Source of the DNA: Choanephora cucurbitarum
Lineage: Eukaryota > Mucoromycota > Mucoromycetes > Mucorales > Choanephoraceae
NCBI GenBank assembly: GCA_025331435.1
Contig: JAIWNI010000011.1
Coordinates: 310,001 to 374,000 of the forward strand
Length of the DNA stretch: 64,000 nucleotides
Direction of reading: 5' to 3'
Under the pieces are notes generated by a model. The model was not told the origin of the DNA, did not search any database, and worked only from the letters and a program-made list of their open reading frames with translations. The translations under genes were made by a program, and so were the position numbers. Numbering within the stretch: position 1 is the stretch's first letter; each line of letters starts with the position of its first letter. This document shows, one piece after another, positions 9,498-21,923 of this stretch.

Positions 9498-10601
9498 ATG
9501 ACTAGATTACTAGCGAAATTTCCTTATTTTATATCTTATTTCCTTGGCTATAGAAGGCCAGATCACAAGCCTAAGACTTTGGCTGTCTGGAGAATTTATC
9601 TTTGGTCGTTCTTGGCAGCTTGGATAGGCATTGCAGTTCTAGAAATTGTCTTTGCTTATGGACCTTCATTTATAGAGCATCAATCACCTATTGTTATTGC
9701 ATCGTTTGTATGAATTGATTCCCTTTTTTTTTCCTCTTTTTCTTCCTAAAGATCTCTTGGTAACTAACCTATTTGTTTGTCAACTCTTTAGGGTGCAACT
9801 GCTGTTCTTGTTTACGGTGTAATCGATTCCCCATTAGCTCAACCACGCAATGTTATTGGTGGCCATATTGTGGGTGCTCTTTCTGGTGCCATCATCTCTC
9901 AGTTGTTCTTGGGGATCAAGCAAACTTGGGAAAGTGAAAGTCAACGTCTTGCGGTTCAATGGGTGGGCGGTGCAACAGCCATGGCTCTTTCTTTGACCGT
10001 TATGCAAATAACAAAGACAGTTCATCCTCCTGGTGGTGCAACCGCACTTATTGCTGTAGTAACCCCAAGCATTATACAAATCAGATGGTTCTATGTTGGT
10101 ATAGTCGCACTTTCTTCTGTCTTGCAGGTTGTCATTGCCTGTTTGATCAACAATATTGAACGCAAATATCCTTTATACTGGTGGACACCTGACAAGTTGC
10201 CTTTGAAAGTTGATCCCGCCACACTCTCCACTGTCATCCCCACACATGGCACTCGAAGACACGAAGACACTGTCTTTGATAATCTCACAAACGTCGAAGA
10301 AGGAAGGATACAAGAAGGTCAATACAGCAATGATAAAGATGATACCAGCAGTCATGAGGTGCTAGAAGGAATAGTAGTAACAGAAACACGATCTTCCTCA
10401 GCCACCGCTTTGGGTCATGCTCATGCAGTTCATAAAGCACTTTCTGCCTTAGAAGAGAATGCATCTACATGGAACGATAGAGAAAGTCAATACATTTTGT
10501 TGACAGCAAGAAATCAAATATTTATAAGCCCTCATATTCAATTAACAGAAAGCGAAAAGGCTACATTAGACTCTTTAATAAGCAAATTACAACAATCTTA
10601 A
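9498..10601 (+). CDS. HPP-family integral membrane protein
   Basis: Two exons (9498-9707, 9792-10601; GTATGA donor, TTTAG acceptor) give 339 residues. The N-terminal half contains several hydrophobic helices and the two family signatures: SPLAQPRNVIGGH near residue 85 and VHPPGGATAL near residue 145, which name the HPP family. Plant members are plastid nitrite carriers; the function of fungal members is not established. The C-terminal half (from about residue 195) is a hydrophilic acidic tail, extended compared with the minimal HPP domain and likely cytosolic. The start is the only upstream in-frame ATG. The stop codon sits within a 22-bp tandem repeat. Confidence 0.88.
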
Positions 10602-10644
10602 TAATAACTTACAACAATCTTAATAATAAATTACAACAATTTTA
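10587..10644. repeat. 22-bp tandem repeat spanning the HPP stop codon
   Basis: Two full copies and one partial copy of a unit beginning TTACAACAATCTTAA. The first copy encodes the last residues and stop of the HPP protein, so the duplication extended only the 3' UTR. Confidence 0.8.
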
Positions 10645-10689
10645 AACTAGTTTCTCTTAAGAGCATATAAACAGAGTAGTTGCAACTTT

Positions 10690-11277
10690 TAGTTCTGGAT
10701 CTGGCTTTGGCACTAATGCTGGCTTTGGCTTTGGTCTTAATGCTGGAGCTGGCAATAATTTAGGTTTTGGTTATGACGCTGAAAGTGGTGCTGGCGTTGG
10801 TTTGAAGGTGGTTTTGTAGCTAATTTTGGCGTTGGCGTTATCATTAGTACTGGTGTAGGAGCAGGAGCTGGAACAGAAACGTATGCAAAGTCTGCTCAGA
10901 TAGACGGCGACGTGAATGGTAGACTTGTTGGCAGAAGTAGCTCCAGCAGAAGTGGTTCAAACTTGGGAAGTGAATGTATGGTCTCTAGTAAAAAGCAGAT
11001 AGATACACTAACTGATGGAGAAACAGACCTTCTAACCTAAAGCATCACTTTTTTAGACCCATCTCGGTATGTTTCTAAGCGTGGTCTGATACATGATGAT
11101 GTGACTGATGAAGATGATTTGATTGATGAAGATGATTCAGACATATGTGGTGGATCTGGTAGCAGCAAAGCAACAAGGAAAGATGATTTGAAAATAGGAA
11201 AAGGAGGAAAAACCTTTTCTAGAGGTAAAAAGCCTAAAGGTATAAAGCTTAAATTTATAAAAGCTCGTCATCAGTAG
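10690..11277 (+). pseudogene. Possible Gly-rich low-complexity gene or remnant
   Basis: Three consecutive segments read as protein: a Gly/Phe/Asn-rich stretch (SGSGFGTNAGFGFGLNAGAG, from 10692 to a stop at 10818), a Gly/Ser stretch (TGVGAGAGTE...GRSSSSRSGSNLGSE, about 10848-10978) and a charged Asp/Lys-rich tail (RYVSKRGLIHDDVTDEDD...KLKFIKARHQ, ending at 11277). The second and third can be joined by a GTATGG donor and TTTTTTAG acceptor. The first junction lacks a good donor and there is no convincing start. It may be a decayed or mis-modelled gene; no family is recognised. Confidence 0.3.
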
Positions 11278-12375
11278 ATTTCATTGTACCATTTTACTCA
11301 TACACACTAGCTCTCCAAATCTAAGAGCTGTGATCATTTCTTCATTTTTTTACACTTAACAATAAATGTGTATTATATCGGAGACAGCATCAATAATGAC
11401 CTCAAGATGTAAAGCTGCTTTATCGAATCACTATTTGTATGAGGGGGGGGGATAATTTAGACTATTTAGATCAGATAGATTATTCAAAAACGAATGACAT
11501 TACTAAGCCATCTTTGATCAAACTAAAACAGCAAAAAGAAAAATCGTATCATCAATGTTATATTCAATTTTGGTCTTTTCCTTTTCACTCAAGTCACTTA
11601 CCGTCTACCGAGATTTTTCGTTATGTCTGAAACAGTCGCAAACATTTGTTTGAGAGATTTTACCTGCCGAAGAAACTTGTTACAAAGCACTAACAACTGC
11701 TGTAGATGTCAATGCTTCCCCTGGCACGGAAGAAGCCAACACCTGTGCTCTTGTTTGCTCAATTACAGTCAGATAACAATCTAATCGGATACCTTCTGAG
11801 GAACTTACAAAGATGCTCGTCCTCAACCAACCTCATATCCTTTCTTCCCCATGAACGATATCAAAAGGATAGAACGAATTGAATTATATTCGTCCATGTG
11901 TCACATGACTTACTGATCTCCATTAACCCTCACTGTCGCTTAAAAGAAAAAAAACAAGGAACAACAGCATGAGGATGCTACCTTAAAAAAAACTCAATAC
12001 CTTTTGGAAAACCAAATCTCAAAAAAAAATCCTGGGTGGATTATGATTCTTCTCTTTATAACTTTGAGACATGGCCTTCAGATTACACAGTTCAAGCATC
12101 TGTCAGCTACACAAAGTATGATTGTCTGCTGATGATATTGTTAGTAATACAACGTCGCTTGCGTAAATCTGGAATGCCTCTGTCCTAGTAAGACATTGTC
12201 TTTTTATATTCCAAGCGACAAAAAAATAAGGAATGAAATAGCTGTCTTTATTCTTCTGTAAAGATGATGATATATCAAAAGAAAAAACACTAATATTTAA
12301 AAGGTTTATTATGTACGAATTAAGTAAATCAAGTCTTGTTACATTAGAATAGAAGCATGGTAGGATCGGCCATGT
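11278..12375. other. Intergenic, nothing recognised
   Basis: AT-rich spacer between convergent units. It contains a G9 run near 11443 and short homopolymers. The longest open frame here (about 63 codons near 11440) has no homology-like features and an atypical composition. Confidence 0.4.
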
Positions 12376-15300
12376 TTATTGTTGTCTAATTACACGGGGA
12401 AAGAATCTTCGCTTAATCCACTTGTAGAGCTCAGCTAAAGCGATATATGCAACAGACGAGGCAGCAACCATACCCCATTCCCAGTCAATCCCTAAGTGCT
12501 TGAAAACTTCAGTATTGATACTATCAAATCAAGAAAAAAAAAAGGTTAGCTTATCCTATAGAATAGCAATTTGTTAAAACTTACACTGGAACATAGAGCA
12601 CGATAAACATAATGCCGAAGCCAAATATCCATGATGCGTACATGTAATAGTTTTGCTTTCGAGTGAAGCCTTTAATAGTCCATGTTGGGCTGACAAGATC
12701 TCTACATGTCTGAGCATGAAGAAGTAATAATACTGTCATTGTAGTAAACAATGCACCACGAGCATGATAAACATCAATACAAGTATCTCTAAACTCATTA
12801 TGACTAAGCGAAAGATTACAGTTGGTACCAAGGCTGCCACTGCCATAACCATAAATAACAACCGCATAGTTGGCCATACAGATCAGTCCCATCATAACAC
12901 CATAGTAGAGAATATCAATAATGTTTCGATAACAAAATAAGGATTCTTGGCTTGTTCGAGGAGGTACCATCATTTGTTGTGGGTGCACTGGTTCCAGACC
13001 CAAGGCAGAAGCAGGCGGTGCAGAGGTAACCAGGTTGTTAAACAGAATTTCAATAGGTGACAAAGGATAGACTATTTGATCTCCTTCTTTAAAGACCAGA
13101 CACAACAGGAGTGGTGTCAATTCAGCCACGTTGACAGAAATCATATGGACAACAAATTTGGAGATATTGGCAAATACTCGACGACCTTCTTCAATGGCGC
13201 TCACTATAGTGGCAAAGTTATCATCAACTAAGATGATGTCAGATGCCTGCTTGGCTACATCAGAACCACCTTGACCCATAGCAATACCAATATCAGACTT
13301 CTTCAAAGATGGACTGTCATTCACACCGTCACCTGTCATAGCCACTATACGTTTTCTACGATGAAGGGCCTCAATCATTTTGACTTTTGTGTCAGGACTA
13401 CAACGAGCAATTACCAACGGGAGTTCAGGTAGTTCATCAATTCTTTCCTCAGAAAGCTTGTCAAACGCTTGAGCAGCCATAACAAGGTCATCTCTGCTTC
13501 CATCGACTGGAATAATACCTACTTCTTTTGCAATAGCCCTGGCAGTAGCAATATGGTCACCGGTAAGCATATGAACGGCAATACCTGCTTGGTAACATTT
13601 TTCAACAGCGTCTTTGGATTCAGCACGGGGAGGATCATAAATACCAACGAGACCCAAGAATATCATATTCTGTTCTACCTCTTCGCGTTCAAATTGTTCA
13701 TCAGTAGACTTGAAAGGCTTGTATGCAAGTGAGAGAACACGAAGACCGCCATCAGCTAACTTCTCGACCTTAGGTAAGATGAGATCATGAAGTTCTTCAG
13801 AGCTCATATACTGGACGTCTTCTTTATCTGAGAGTTGAATGCCTGAGCAACAATTCAGTACGCGTTCAGTGGCACCTTTTAGAAGAGCTATTTGGTTTCC
13901 ATTACTTGATTGACAGATAACACTCATGCGCTTGATAGACGAATCAAAGGGAAATTCCATTTTGAGCTTCCAGCCTTCTTCCATCAGAGAGGGTTTGCCT
14001 GATTGCAACTTGTGAGCAAAAACCTGGAGGGCAACTTCAGTAGGATCACCAATGCCATACCATTCATTTGTTTCTTTGTCTTGACGTACTTGGCTCATGT
14101 TACAGAGAGCAGCCGCTTCCACCATCTGACGGAGGCCGAAATTCATGTTGTCTTGGGTCACCCTAGTTTCCCCTGTAGTACCCTCTTGTTCGCTTTCTAG
14201 ATGGACGTCACCTACGATATCAAAGCCAAGTCCAGAAACCTTATAGAAGCCAGCTTCAGGTCTCCAAAAGCGAGTCAATACCATCTTGGATTGTGTTAAT
14301 GTACCTGTCTTGTCAGAACAAATGTTGGTAACAGCACCCAAGTTTTCTAAAGCAACTAGACGACGGACAAGCGCATTTGCTCTAGCCATTGCGTTGACGC
14401 CAAATGCTTGAGTGAGAGTGACTACAGCAATTAAGCCTTCTGGGATAACAGCAATAGCAGTAGAAATAGCATACAAAACAACCTGATCGTCTATCTGAAA
14501 TTTAGCTACAGCAAATACAATGATTAGAGCTATGATAGCAATTGCCAAAAGAACAAGAGCCATGCGATCCAATGATTTCTGTAGAGGTGTACGTGTGTTA
14601 CTGTCACTGTCTAGTAGTCTTTTAGCGATTTTGCCGATCTCTGTTTGCATACCAGTAGCAACCACAATGCCTTGGCCACGTCCCTTTACCAGTGTGGTGC
14701 TTGAGTAAAGCATGTTGATGCGATCACCTAAAGGAACATCAGAATGTTCAAGTATATCATTACTACATTCAAAAAAAAAAGATAAAGTTAATAAGAAGAT
14801 CAGTTATTATAGACAGTATGTATATCTCTCACTTACACTTTGCTAACCGGGAGCGATTCACCTGTGAGCAATGCTTCATCAACCTCCATATTGAAAGAGT
14901 CAATCACACGACAGTCAGCACCAACAACATCACCATTGTTGAGTATAACCAGGTCTCCAGGAACAAGGTCTTTAGTAGCGATAGTCTTTTCATGTCCATC
15001 ACGAATAACTTGAGCAGTAGGAGAAGCCATTTGTCGAAGAGAGTCCATAGTCTTTTCAGCTTTGTATTCTTGAAGAAACCCAATAATAGCATTGATCAAC
15101 ATGATACCGGCAATGACACCACCTTCAACCCAATCCTTAAATGCGAAAGAAACTGCCATGGCAATAACCAGAATTAATACCAAGATGTTGAAGAATTGTT
15201 TCATGAGTAATTTTATAGGATTAACACCACCATCGCCTTCCATCTCATTCACACCATATTGGGACTTTTTTTCATCTATGGAGCTTTCTTTAAGACCACT

Positions 15301-15576
15301 CTCTATATCGGTTTTAAGTAAGCCAGCAATAGAAGCAATGTTCATAGTGTGGTAAGGCGGTCCTTCCTTTACAGGTTGATCGTTCCTTGAGCCGCGCCTT
15401 ATAAACTTTTTCTTGCGCATGACAAATGCTCTTACAATGGAACGCTTGTCATCATTTGCCATAGTTTCAATTGATGTTCCTGTTGAGGTCCTTTCGTTAT
15501 GTAGAACATTAAACTTCTTTTCATTAGATGTTTCAGTAACATCGAAGGCAATGTTTTGATTCTTTTGTTCTTGCAT
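12376..15576 (-). CDS. P-type ATPase of the ENA (type IID) Na+/K+ efflux family
   Basis: Three exons (15576-14837, 14762-12585, 12520-12376) join in phase to 1020 residues, the usual ENA length. Domains in order: a cation-ATPase N-terminal segment (about 80-150), actuator with TGES at 238-241, the PEGL helix near residue 355, the phosphorylation loop CSDKTGTLTQ with the aspartate near 397, the nucleotide-binding KGATE motif, the MTGDGVNDSPSLKKSDIG hinge, then six C-terminal membrane helices. The IPEGL segment and overall pattern fit fungal IID pumps, which export Na+, Li+ or K+ at the plasma membrane or an internal membrane in exchange for ATP hydrolysis. PMR1-type Ca2+ pumps are the main alternative. 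All catalytic motifs are intact. A basic, hydrophilic N-tail of about 75 residues precedes the core. Confidence 0.9.
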
Positions 15577-18164
15577 CTATCAAAAAAAGAAACTGTCGAA
15601 TCTGTAAAGCAGAGAAAAAAGAAGATAGAATTGATCCGACAATCTTTGACCTTTCTTATTTATAATTTCTAAATTTTTTTTTTAGTAGAAAGTTAAGAAG
15701 CTAAAAAGAAAAAAAAATGCGATCATGCCGTAATGATAGACATGTCATTGGAGGAGATCAAAGGGTTCGTGCAATTGAGCAGAGAATCAGCAATTATTTT
15801 ATTTTCTTTTGCTTCAATTCAAAAAAAAAAGGATTGAGCAAAACATGGCTAAAAGACTGTCTGATCTACTTTTGAGCGTTGATCGTAAAAAGAAACAACA
15901 AACCTTTATGCCCGAAGACTTGTTGCATACTGTCGAGTCTTTGAAATAGACTTCAAAACTGTGTTTTAATTTTATCGAAATCACAGAAACATAAAATTGC
16001 ACAAAAAGAGTAGTGAGCCATTAGTGCGATTGGCTCAAAATGAAAATCAGCAAAGGAAAAACGGTTTGATTGATAAGGAATTGCTCTGGAAGAAGAAAAG
16101 ATGTCACACGTCTACTTTTTACCTATTCTGTTTCGTCAAAAAATGAGGGCCTTTCTTCGTGTAGTCCATTGTGCCTTATTATCCTTATTTGGTAACCAAA
16201 ATACATCGACGTTCTATTTTGAATGCAATTGAAGATATACAGATTCTGCAGAGAAGAATGTGTCAATGTCAATGATGATCTTGTCTGATTGTATTAGTGA
16301 TCTAATAGAAAGAACAAAGTAGTAGCAATTGAATTCAATTAGGACTAAGCTTGGTAGCCATTCATTCCTAATCCTCTTTTCCAGTGCTTTTCTTGACTTC
16401 ATTGTTCTGTAAATGATGCTTATAATTGATCGTGTTTCTTTGCTCATTCCAAGAAATATAGCGTTTGGTTACTGAGTCACTTGAGACCAAACAAGACAGA
16501 AGACTAGCTTTTTTTATCAGATAAAGAGAGAAATTGATAGACAGAACAAAAGACACTTCTTAATACAGTCTAGACTTGTTTTTTTTTGTGGTTCAGATAG
16601 GGTGAATACTGCAAGACAATAAAAGGTTCAAAGGGCATATGATATTTCTTCTAATCAAACAACATTTTTTTTTTTTTTAGAGAACACTATCGCATCAACA
16701 AAGACGTCAAGTCTCCATGTAGCTTCTTTACTAAACCAACCAAGTATGCTTTTCTTTTATGCTTCAGTCTATAGGGTTGACAACACTTTTATCTGGCAGC
16801 CTTATGATCAATATCGAAACAAGAAGCAACAACATTTATTACTGAGTTATTGTTCAGTAGGACATGCATGACTAATATAGACTCAACACAATACACCTAG
16901 TTACCATACAAGAAAAACAAACGAAAGACTTTATTCACACTTGTAATTTAGATTGAAAGTACTAAGTCTTTTATGAACTTCAAACCGTGGTAGGCTGAAT
17001 GATTTCAATAGTACAATCGTCGCTTCATTTAAGAGTAGTGCATATTCTTGAGAAATACACTTTTGTATTAAATCGAATGGTATTTTAGCGCTTGAAGCGA
17101 TTTTCAAATTGAAGGAGTGCACTCTTATATTGAGCATACACTCAGATCAAACACTCTTAAATCGAGCAACTACTGTAGATCTCTCTCTCTCTCTTGTATG
17201 AAAAGAAGACTCTAAGCATTGTTGCCACATTCAAAAACTCATAGAGAGAAGGAGAGAGAAATGACAAGATGTAAACTATTTCCATAAAAAGCACTTATAA
17301 CCTTGGCTAACATATGCAGATGACGACATGTCTAGAATTGTCAGTATTGTACGTAATCAATAACATAGCTTCTGGGTTCAAATCTGTAACTATAAAGCGA
17401 TTGTTTTAGGAGTCTTTAGATCAAATCTTTTGCATCAAGAAACACAAGCCTGTAGCAGTTGAGATGATTCGAAATAATGCTTCTTGCGTAAAGACTTCAA
17501 CATATTCACAATCATGAAGAATTAATGTCGAAACAAGATCAAGTTATTTTTTTCTTGCTTTACTTTTAAGCTTCATCGTGTTTCAGTTTGTTTCAGTTTG
17601 ATCAGCTGCATTAGTCTAAATCTCTTTACAATGAAGACAGTTTGATTTACAGAAAATCAGCTCTAAAAGCCAAAAAAAAGAAAGAAAGAAATGAAGAGAA
17701 CAATGGGAGCTCTGTATAACAATCGAACCAACTCATACAACTGTCACAATAGTACATTTACAATCAACCTAATTCCAATCAATTTATTGTATTATATATA
17801 TATTTATGATATCAGCAGAAAGGTGTATCAGATACTCTGTTTCGAGACAACTTGATTTTGAACTTGTATGCTCTCAAGCATAAAGCATTGGTTTGAGCAT
17901 TGATGTGATCTTGAGCGTCATCTTCAAGTAGATGTAATGACTTCTTTTGCTCATTTATTATTATCTTTAATCCCAGAACTACTTAAAGTTCATTTTTTTT
18001 TTATCCTTTTCTGATCTGACCCCGAGCAAAATTCATCTATTTGAGTTTGTGATCACATAAGGTTTAAGTTAACCGTTTGAAAATAAAAATAACCAGGCGC
18101 CAGTATTCTCTCTCTCTTTTTCTTTCCTTTCTTTCACTCTTATCACCTCCTATTGTACATAAAC
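15577..18164. other. Long intergenic region between divergent ENA-type ATPase and lipase genes
   Basis: About 2.6 kb without a supportable gene; open frames are short and AT-rich. It must hold the promoters of both flanking genes and contains the MITE at 17014-17175. The 150 bp before the lipase ATG are a strong CT-rich tract (near 18105-18150), common ahead of highly expressed fungal genes. Short CT microsatellites lie near 17180. Confidence 0.5.
17014..17175. mobile_element. pogo/Tigger-like MITE, copy A
   Basis: A 162-bp non-autonomous element flanked by TA dinucleotides (17012-17013, 17176-17177). Its ends form imperfect inverted repeats of about 26 bp: CAATCGTCGCTTCATTTAAG at the left and, reversed, CAGTAGTTGCTCGATTTAAG at the right. 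It has no coding capacity. A rearranged relative with the same termini lies in opposite orientation at 56150-56306. CAGT ends and TA duplication suggest mobilisation by a pogo-type Tc1/mariner transposase. Confidence 0.7.
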
Positions 18165-20393
18165 ATGACTCGACGCGAGAAACACCATCAAATTATCCAT
18201 CTCAAGTTCTTCAAGAGCATCAAATCATTACTATCGATTCGTCAATCCAGAAAAAAGAATTCTCGACAACAGTTTTCGACTTATTCACCAGAGCCTTATG
18301 CAAAAGAAGGCGTGGCAGTGACTCTGACTACAGAATTTACAGTACACAAATCAAATATGCCTGTTACACTTGTTCAACAACAACAACAGCAGTTGACCAT
18401 TGTGCCTTGCAAGCCAACGACCATGACAACAGCTATCCCACAAACAGCCTATGTTCATTACGAACCCAAGAAACTACAAGTGGCCATTGGCATCAACGTA
18501 GATGGCATGACCAAAAGGAGACACCATGAATCGTTGCGACTGACTGTGCAACAATATGCTTGGCTTGTTCAGCAGCTGAGAGAGGAACAAGAGGTGCATC
18601 GTTGGATGGACGATCATCTTGCCACCCAAGGACGCTCAATTAGCCTCGAGACATGTGTGCTGTCTCCTATGTTAGGCGTGTTAGAGGAGTTTGAGGAAGA
18701 GATGAATGCCATGGCCTCAAAGACCATACGAGATAGATTCATAAGTTTTGTTCAACAACGAGGCCACAGTGCAAAATGGATGGTAGCACAACCACGTCCA
18801 GGCAATCGTCAGTGCATTTTCATGTTACCTAAAGCTTTAGTGTTGCAAGCATCAGCATACATCCCCATGACCAAACCACTTCCCTCTTCGCCTGCATTCG
18901 AAACACACTCCATGCATGCTTCTGTTCAAACACTTCAGCTATTTGAACCTATCTCAGACGAATTTCTCTTGCGTCTCAAGCGATACTGTCGATTTGTTCA
19001 GCTTTGTTCGCATGAACTCTTGGTTCGGCCAAGGAGATCGCGAGAAGAGCCATCGCCCTCACCTTCCTTTGTTCATAACAACAAACAGGTCGAATCACTA
19101 TCGATTGGCTGTGGTGATTGTTCCATCTCAACCGGTCTAGAGACCGTTCTTCATCAGACACATAAAGAGCCTACTGCATCAGAAGCACTTTCATCTGAAG
19201 TCCTGGCCTCTTCCATCACAGCTCGGCTCTTTTCTTCCTTGTCCAATGCAGAACACCCGGAAAATGCTCAACAGCAATCGATCATGTTCCCCATTTCCTA
19301 TATTCCCTACGGCCCTTTAAAACACGCTTTGAAGGTTGCACAAAATCGAAACCAGCATGATTCTTTACTATCGCAACCATTTCTATCATCACCTCAAATA
19401 CCTAAAGAGAAACAGTTTGTCTCGTCTGCTATTCAACCTTCTTCCTCAAGTCGACAGAAGAGAGTGTTGTTTGATTCGATCACACGAAAGCAAAAGCCAC
19501 ATGCGTTTTCTGCATTTCAGTATATTCCTCCTGACCAGACATTCTCTAGTGAGATCAGTAGTATTAGTGAATTCTCGGGTATTCAAGATCATTTCCAAGA
19601 AGAAGAAGAAGAAATTAGTGAGGATGACTCTGTGCCTCAAAAGTATGGTTATGTTGCTGTAGACAATGAACATGAAGAGATAGTCGTTGTGTTTTCTGGT
19701 ATGGCTGTATCACCCCATATGCTTCATAATGCGTCATTTGCCCCTGTGCCCTGGCTTGAGATTGAAACGATCACTACGGAGCCATTGGAAGAACCCTGGG
19801 TACTGGAGTGTGCCTTGACTGCCTGGCGTCGATGTGAAATGAAAGTGGTGACACTCTTAATGCGATTGTGTAGTACAATGCCAGCACACTACAAAGTTAC
19901 GATCATCGGTCATTCTTTAGGTGGAGGTAATTAAACCAACAAAAGTGTCTAAGGGAGTGAGTCTAATTCCTCTTTTTTTAAATAAGCTGTTGCAGCACTA
20001 TGTGCTTCTTCACTTCGATCGACACGCTTATTGACAAATCGATTGATCTCCGTCTATGCTATCCACTCTCCTCGTGTTGGCAACAGATCCTTTTTGAATA
20101 CACTTGTACATCAGAAAGTAGAGACAATTCGAATCACACATCCTACAGACATCATTGCTCATTTACCACCACGCACATCTGGTTTAGTTCATTTGGGCAC
20201 AGATGCGACTGTTGTATTGGCCAATCCATCCAAAGAAGAAGAAGAAGAAGGAAATGGCCTCGTTCTATCCAATATGAGCCTGGAGCACATAGAGGATACC
20301 CTTAGTAGAGCATTTCCTATGACTGAGTTTGATACCCATTCAAATAGTGTAGCCTGGGACATTACTCTTGACGACAATGAGCCCCACTTTTAA
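18165..20393 (+). CDS. Class-3 lipase-domain protein with long N-terminal extension
   Basis: Two exons (18165-19926, 19987-20393) give 722 residues; the 60-nt intron splits the codon right after the nucleophile elbow. The Lipase_3 alpha/beta-hydrolase domain occupies about residues 490-720: YVAVDNEHEEIVVVFSG, the catalytic serine in GHSLGG (583-588), SVYAIHSPRVGN, and the acid in THPTDIIAHLPP. The basic third residue is expected in the C-terminal tail, but no strong DHxxYFG-like motif is seen, so activity is not certain. The first 480 residues are unrelated to secreted Mucorales lipases: basic, Ser-rich, with a helical region (150-230). No signal peptide is evident, pointing to an intracellular acyl-glycerol lipase. 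The ATG chosen is the first in frame; upstream is CT-rich leader. Confidence 0.82.
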
Positions 20394-20561
20394 TTATTTA
20401 TTAATAAATGCAATGTAGATTATCCAAGACTGTATATAATGAACAGAACAATACAAGATAATGTGTTGAATTCACCATAAACAACATGTAACAAACAGCC
20501 CTACTTTGATAATAAACTTCTCTTGCTTTCATCCAAAATGAACTATAAGAGAACAGGAAGA

Positions 20562-21475
20562 TTAGCCTTCTCGGTAAGGTGGGGGTTCTTCCGTTGTACG
20601 ATGGCGAAGTGGATAATATTCACCACTGGTCTGCTTTAATTTTGTATAAATCCAGCTAACACCAGGCAGCTGTTTCCACCATGGATGTTGATGATGTTGA
20701 TTCCATGTCTCTTCATTCTCTACCATCATGGGTATTCTCTGTACTGAATCATCTGGATTTTGCCACTTTTCCAACAGATCCTTCACCTTGACAGCCAATC
20801 GCTTGACCTGTACTCGTCCAACCAAGAGTGAGATGACAACACCACCTGTGATCAACACGGCAATGACAGCAGCCTGCCATTGATCACCCATACTCCACCT
20901 GGGGGTATTGTAATAGTATTGAGGAATATCCTGTCGAATGGAACATGTCTTATTGGAGCAATGGCCTGGAATACCATCAATACCAAAATAGCATTGCATG
21001 TTATAACGACAGACACTTCCTAATGGCATCTTTGGCTGGCATGTCTTGGTGTGTTTATCGCAATAGGACATGCTACTACAGTTGCCTATCAAGTCTAAAT
21101 CATGCACATTCATCACTTCTGGTCCTCGAAATTCAACATAATTAATTAGTTCGTCTGTAATGGGTATGGTGTGGCAAGGAAGGCCTGTATCATTCTTGAT
21201 GGTGTAATCTAAGCCCTTATAGATAAAGGTATAAAATGGATCGATACTCATTTCAAAGCCTATTCCTAATTTCGGATGATTTAACCAACCTTTCTTGAAG
21301 ATTCTATACTCAACTTACTTCGATCTTTACAAACAAGTCCATCTTCTGTTGCAAAGCATCCATGAATAGGGTAAAATGGACAATTGGCAGGATCAAAGCA
21401 GTGCTGTTCAGCAGCTAGAGTGAACTGAGACAGACATAGTGATAACAGTAACAGCACCTTATTTAGGTACATCAT
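20562..21475 (-). CDS. Secreted-entry single-pass membrane protein with Cys-rich ectodomain
   Basis: Two exons (21475-21319 and about 21265-20562) give about 286 residues; an acceptor 6 nt further on would drop two residues. The N-terminus MMYLNKVLLLLSLCLSQFTLA is a signal peptide. The ectodomain (about 25-180) is rich in cysteine (CFDPANCPF, GNCSSMSYCDKHTKTC, GSVCRYNMQCYF, CSNKTC) and has N-glycosylation sequons, a layout like Dickkopf/EGF-type knots. A transmembrane helix follows (QAAVIAVLITGGVVISLLVG), then a roughly 85-residue cytosolic tail ending in a Pro-rich EEPPPYRE, a likely PPxY motif for WW-domain (Rsp5-type) ligases. Family unknown; similar architecture recurs in Mucoromycota proteins. 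Confidence 0.72.
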
Positions 21476-21923
21476 AGATAAAAAAAAACAGTACTTAATC
21501 TACTGGTATGAATAATATATACACACACACAAAAAGAGGTTATTTATGTTCAGTAAGAAGAAAAAAGAGGGGGGAAAAGAAAGAAAAATGAAAAAAAAGG
21601 GCTTAAAAAATATTATATTTCTTGACGCAGTTTAAAATGAGATTTCAGAAATCAAAGAAAAAGCTGACTTGGATATAAATCATTGTACTCAAAGTGACAA
21701 CATTGTTTAAAGCCACTTTTTTTCTTTTGGATTCTCTATAGAATGCCTATGTAAACTATTACTGTGTTTATGATGAAAAGAAAAAAAGAAAAGAAAAAAT
21801 AAGCATTGGTTTAACAATCCAATAGGAAACTAAAGCTGAGAAAGAAAATGAAAGGATTGTATGATTTAAAGGGCGAGACTATTTTTTTTTTTTTTTTAAA
21901 TCTTTTTCTTCCTATTATACCTC
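21476..21923. other. Divergent promoter region, AT-rich
   Basis: Spacer between the divergent membrane-protein gene and VTC1. Purine-rich GGGGAAAAGAAAG and poly-T tracts dominate; a 16-T run lies about 25 bp before the VTC1 start. No gene. Confidence 0.4.

Noticed and set aside
14003..15355. Several plus-strand frames inside the ATPase gene
   Set aside because: They are antisense shadows of a strongly conserved P-type ATPase with all catalytic motifs.
17360..17400. Possible tRNA T-arm-like sequence (GGGTTCAAATCTG)
   Set aside because: No acceptor, D or anticodon stems could be paired around it.
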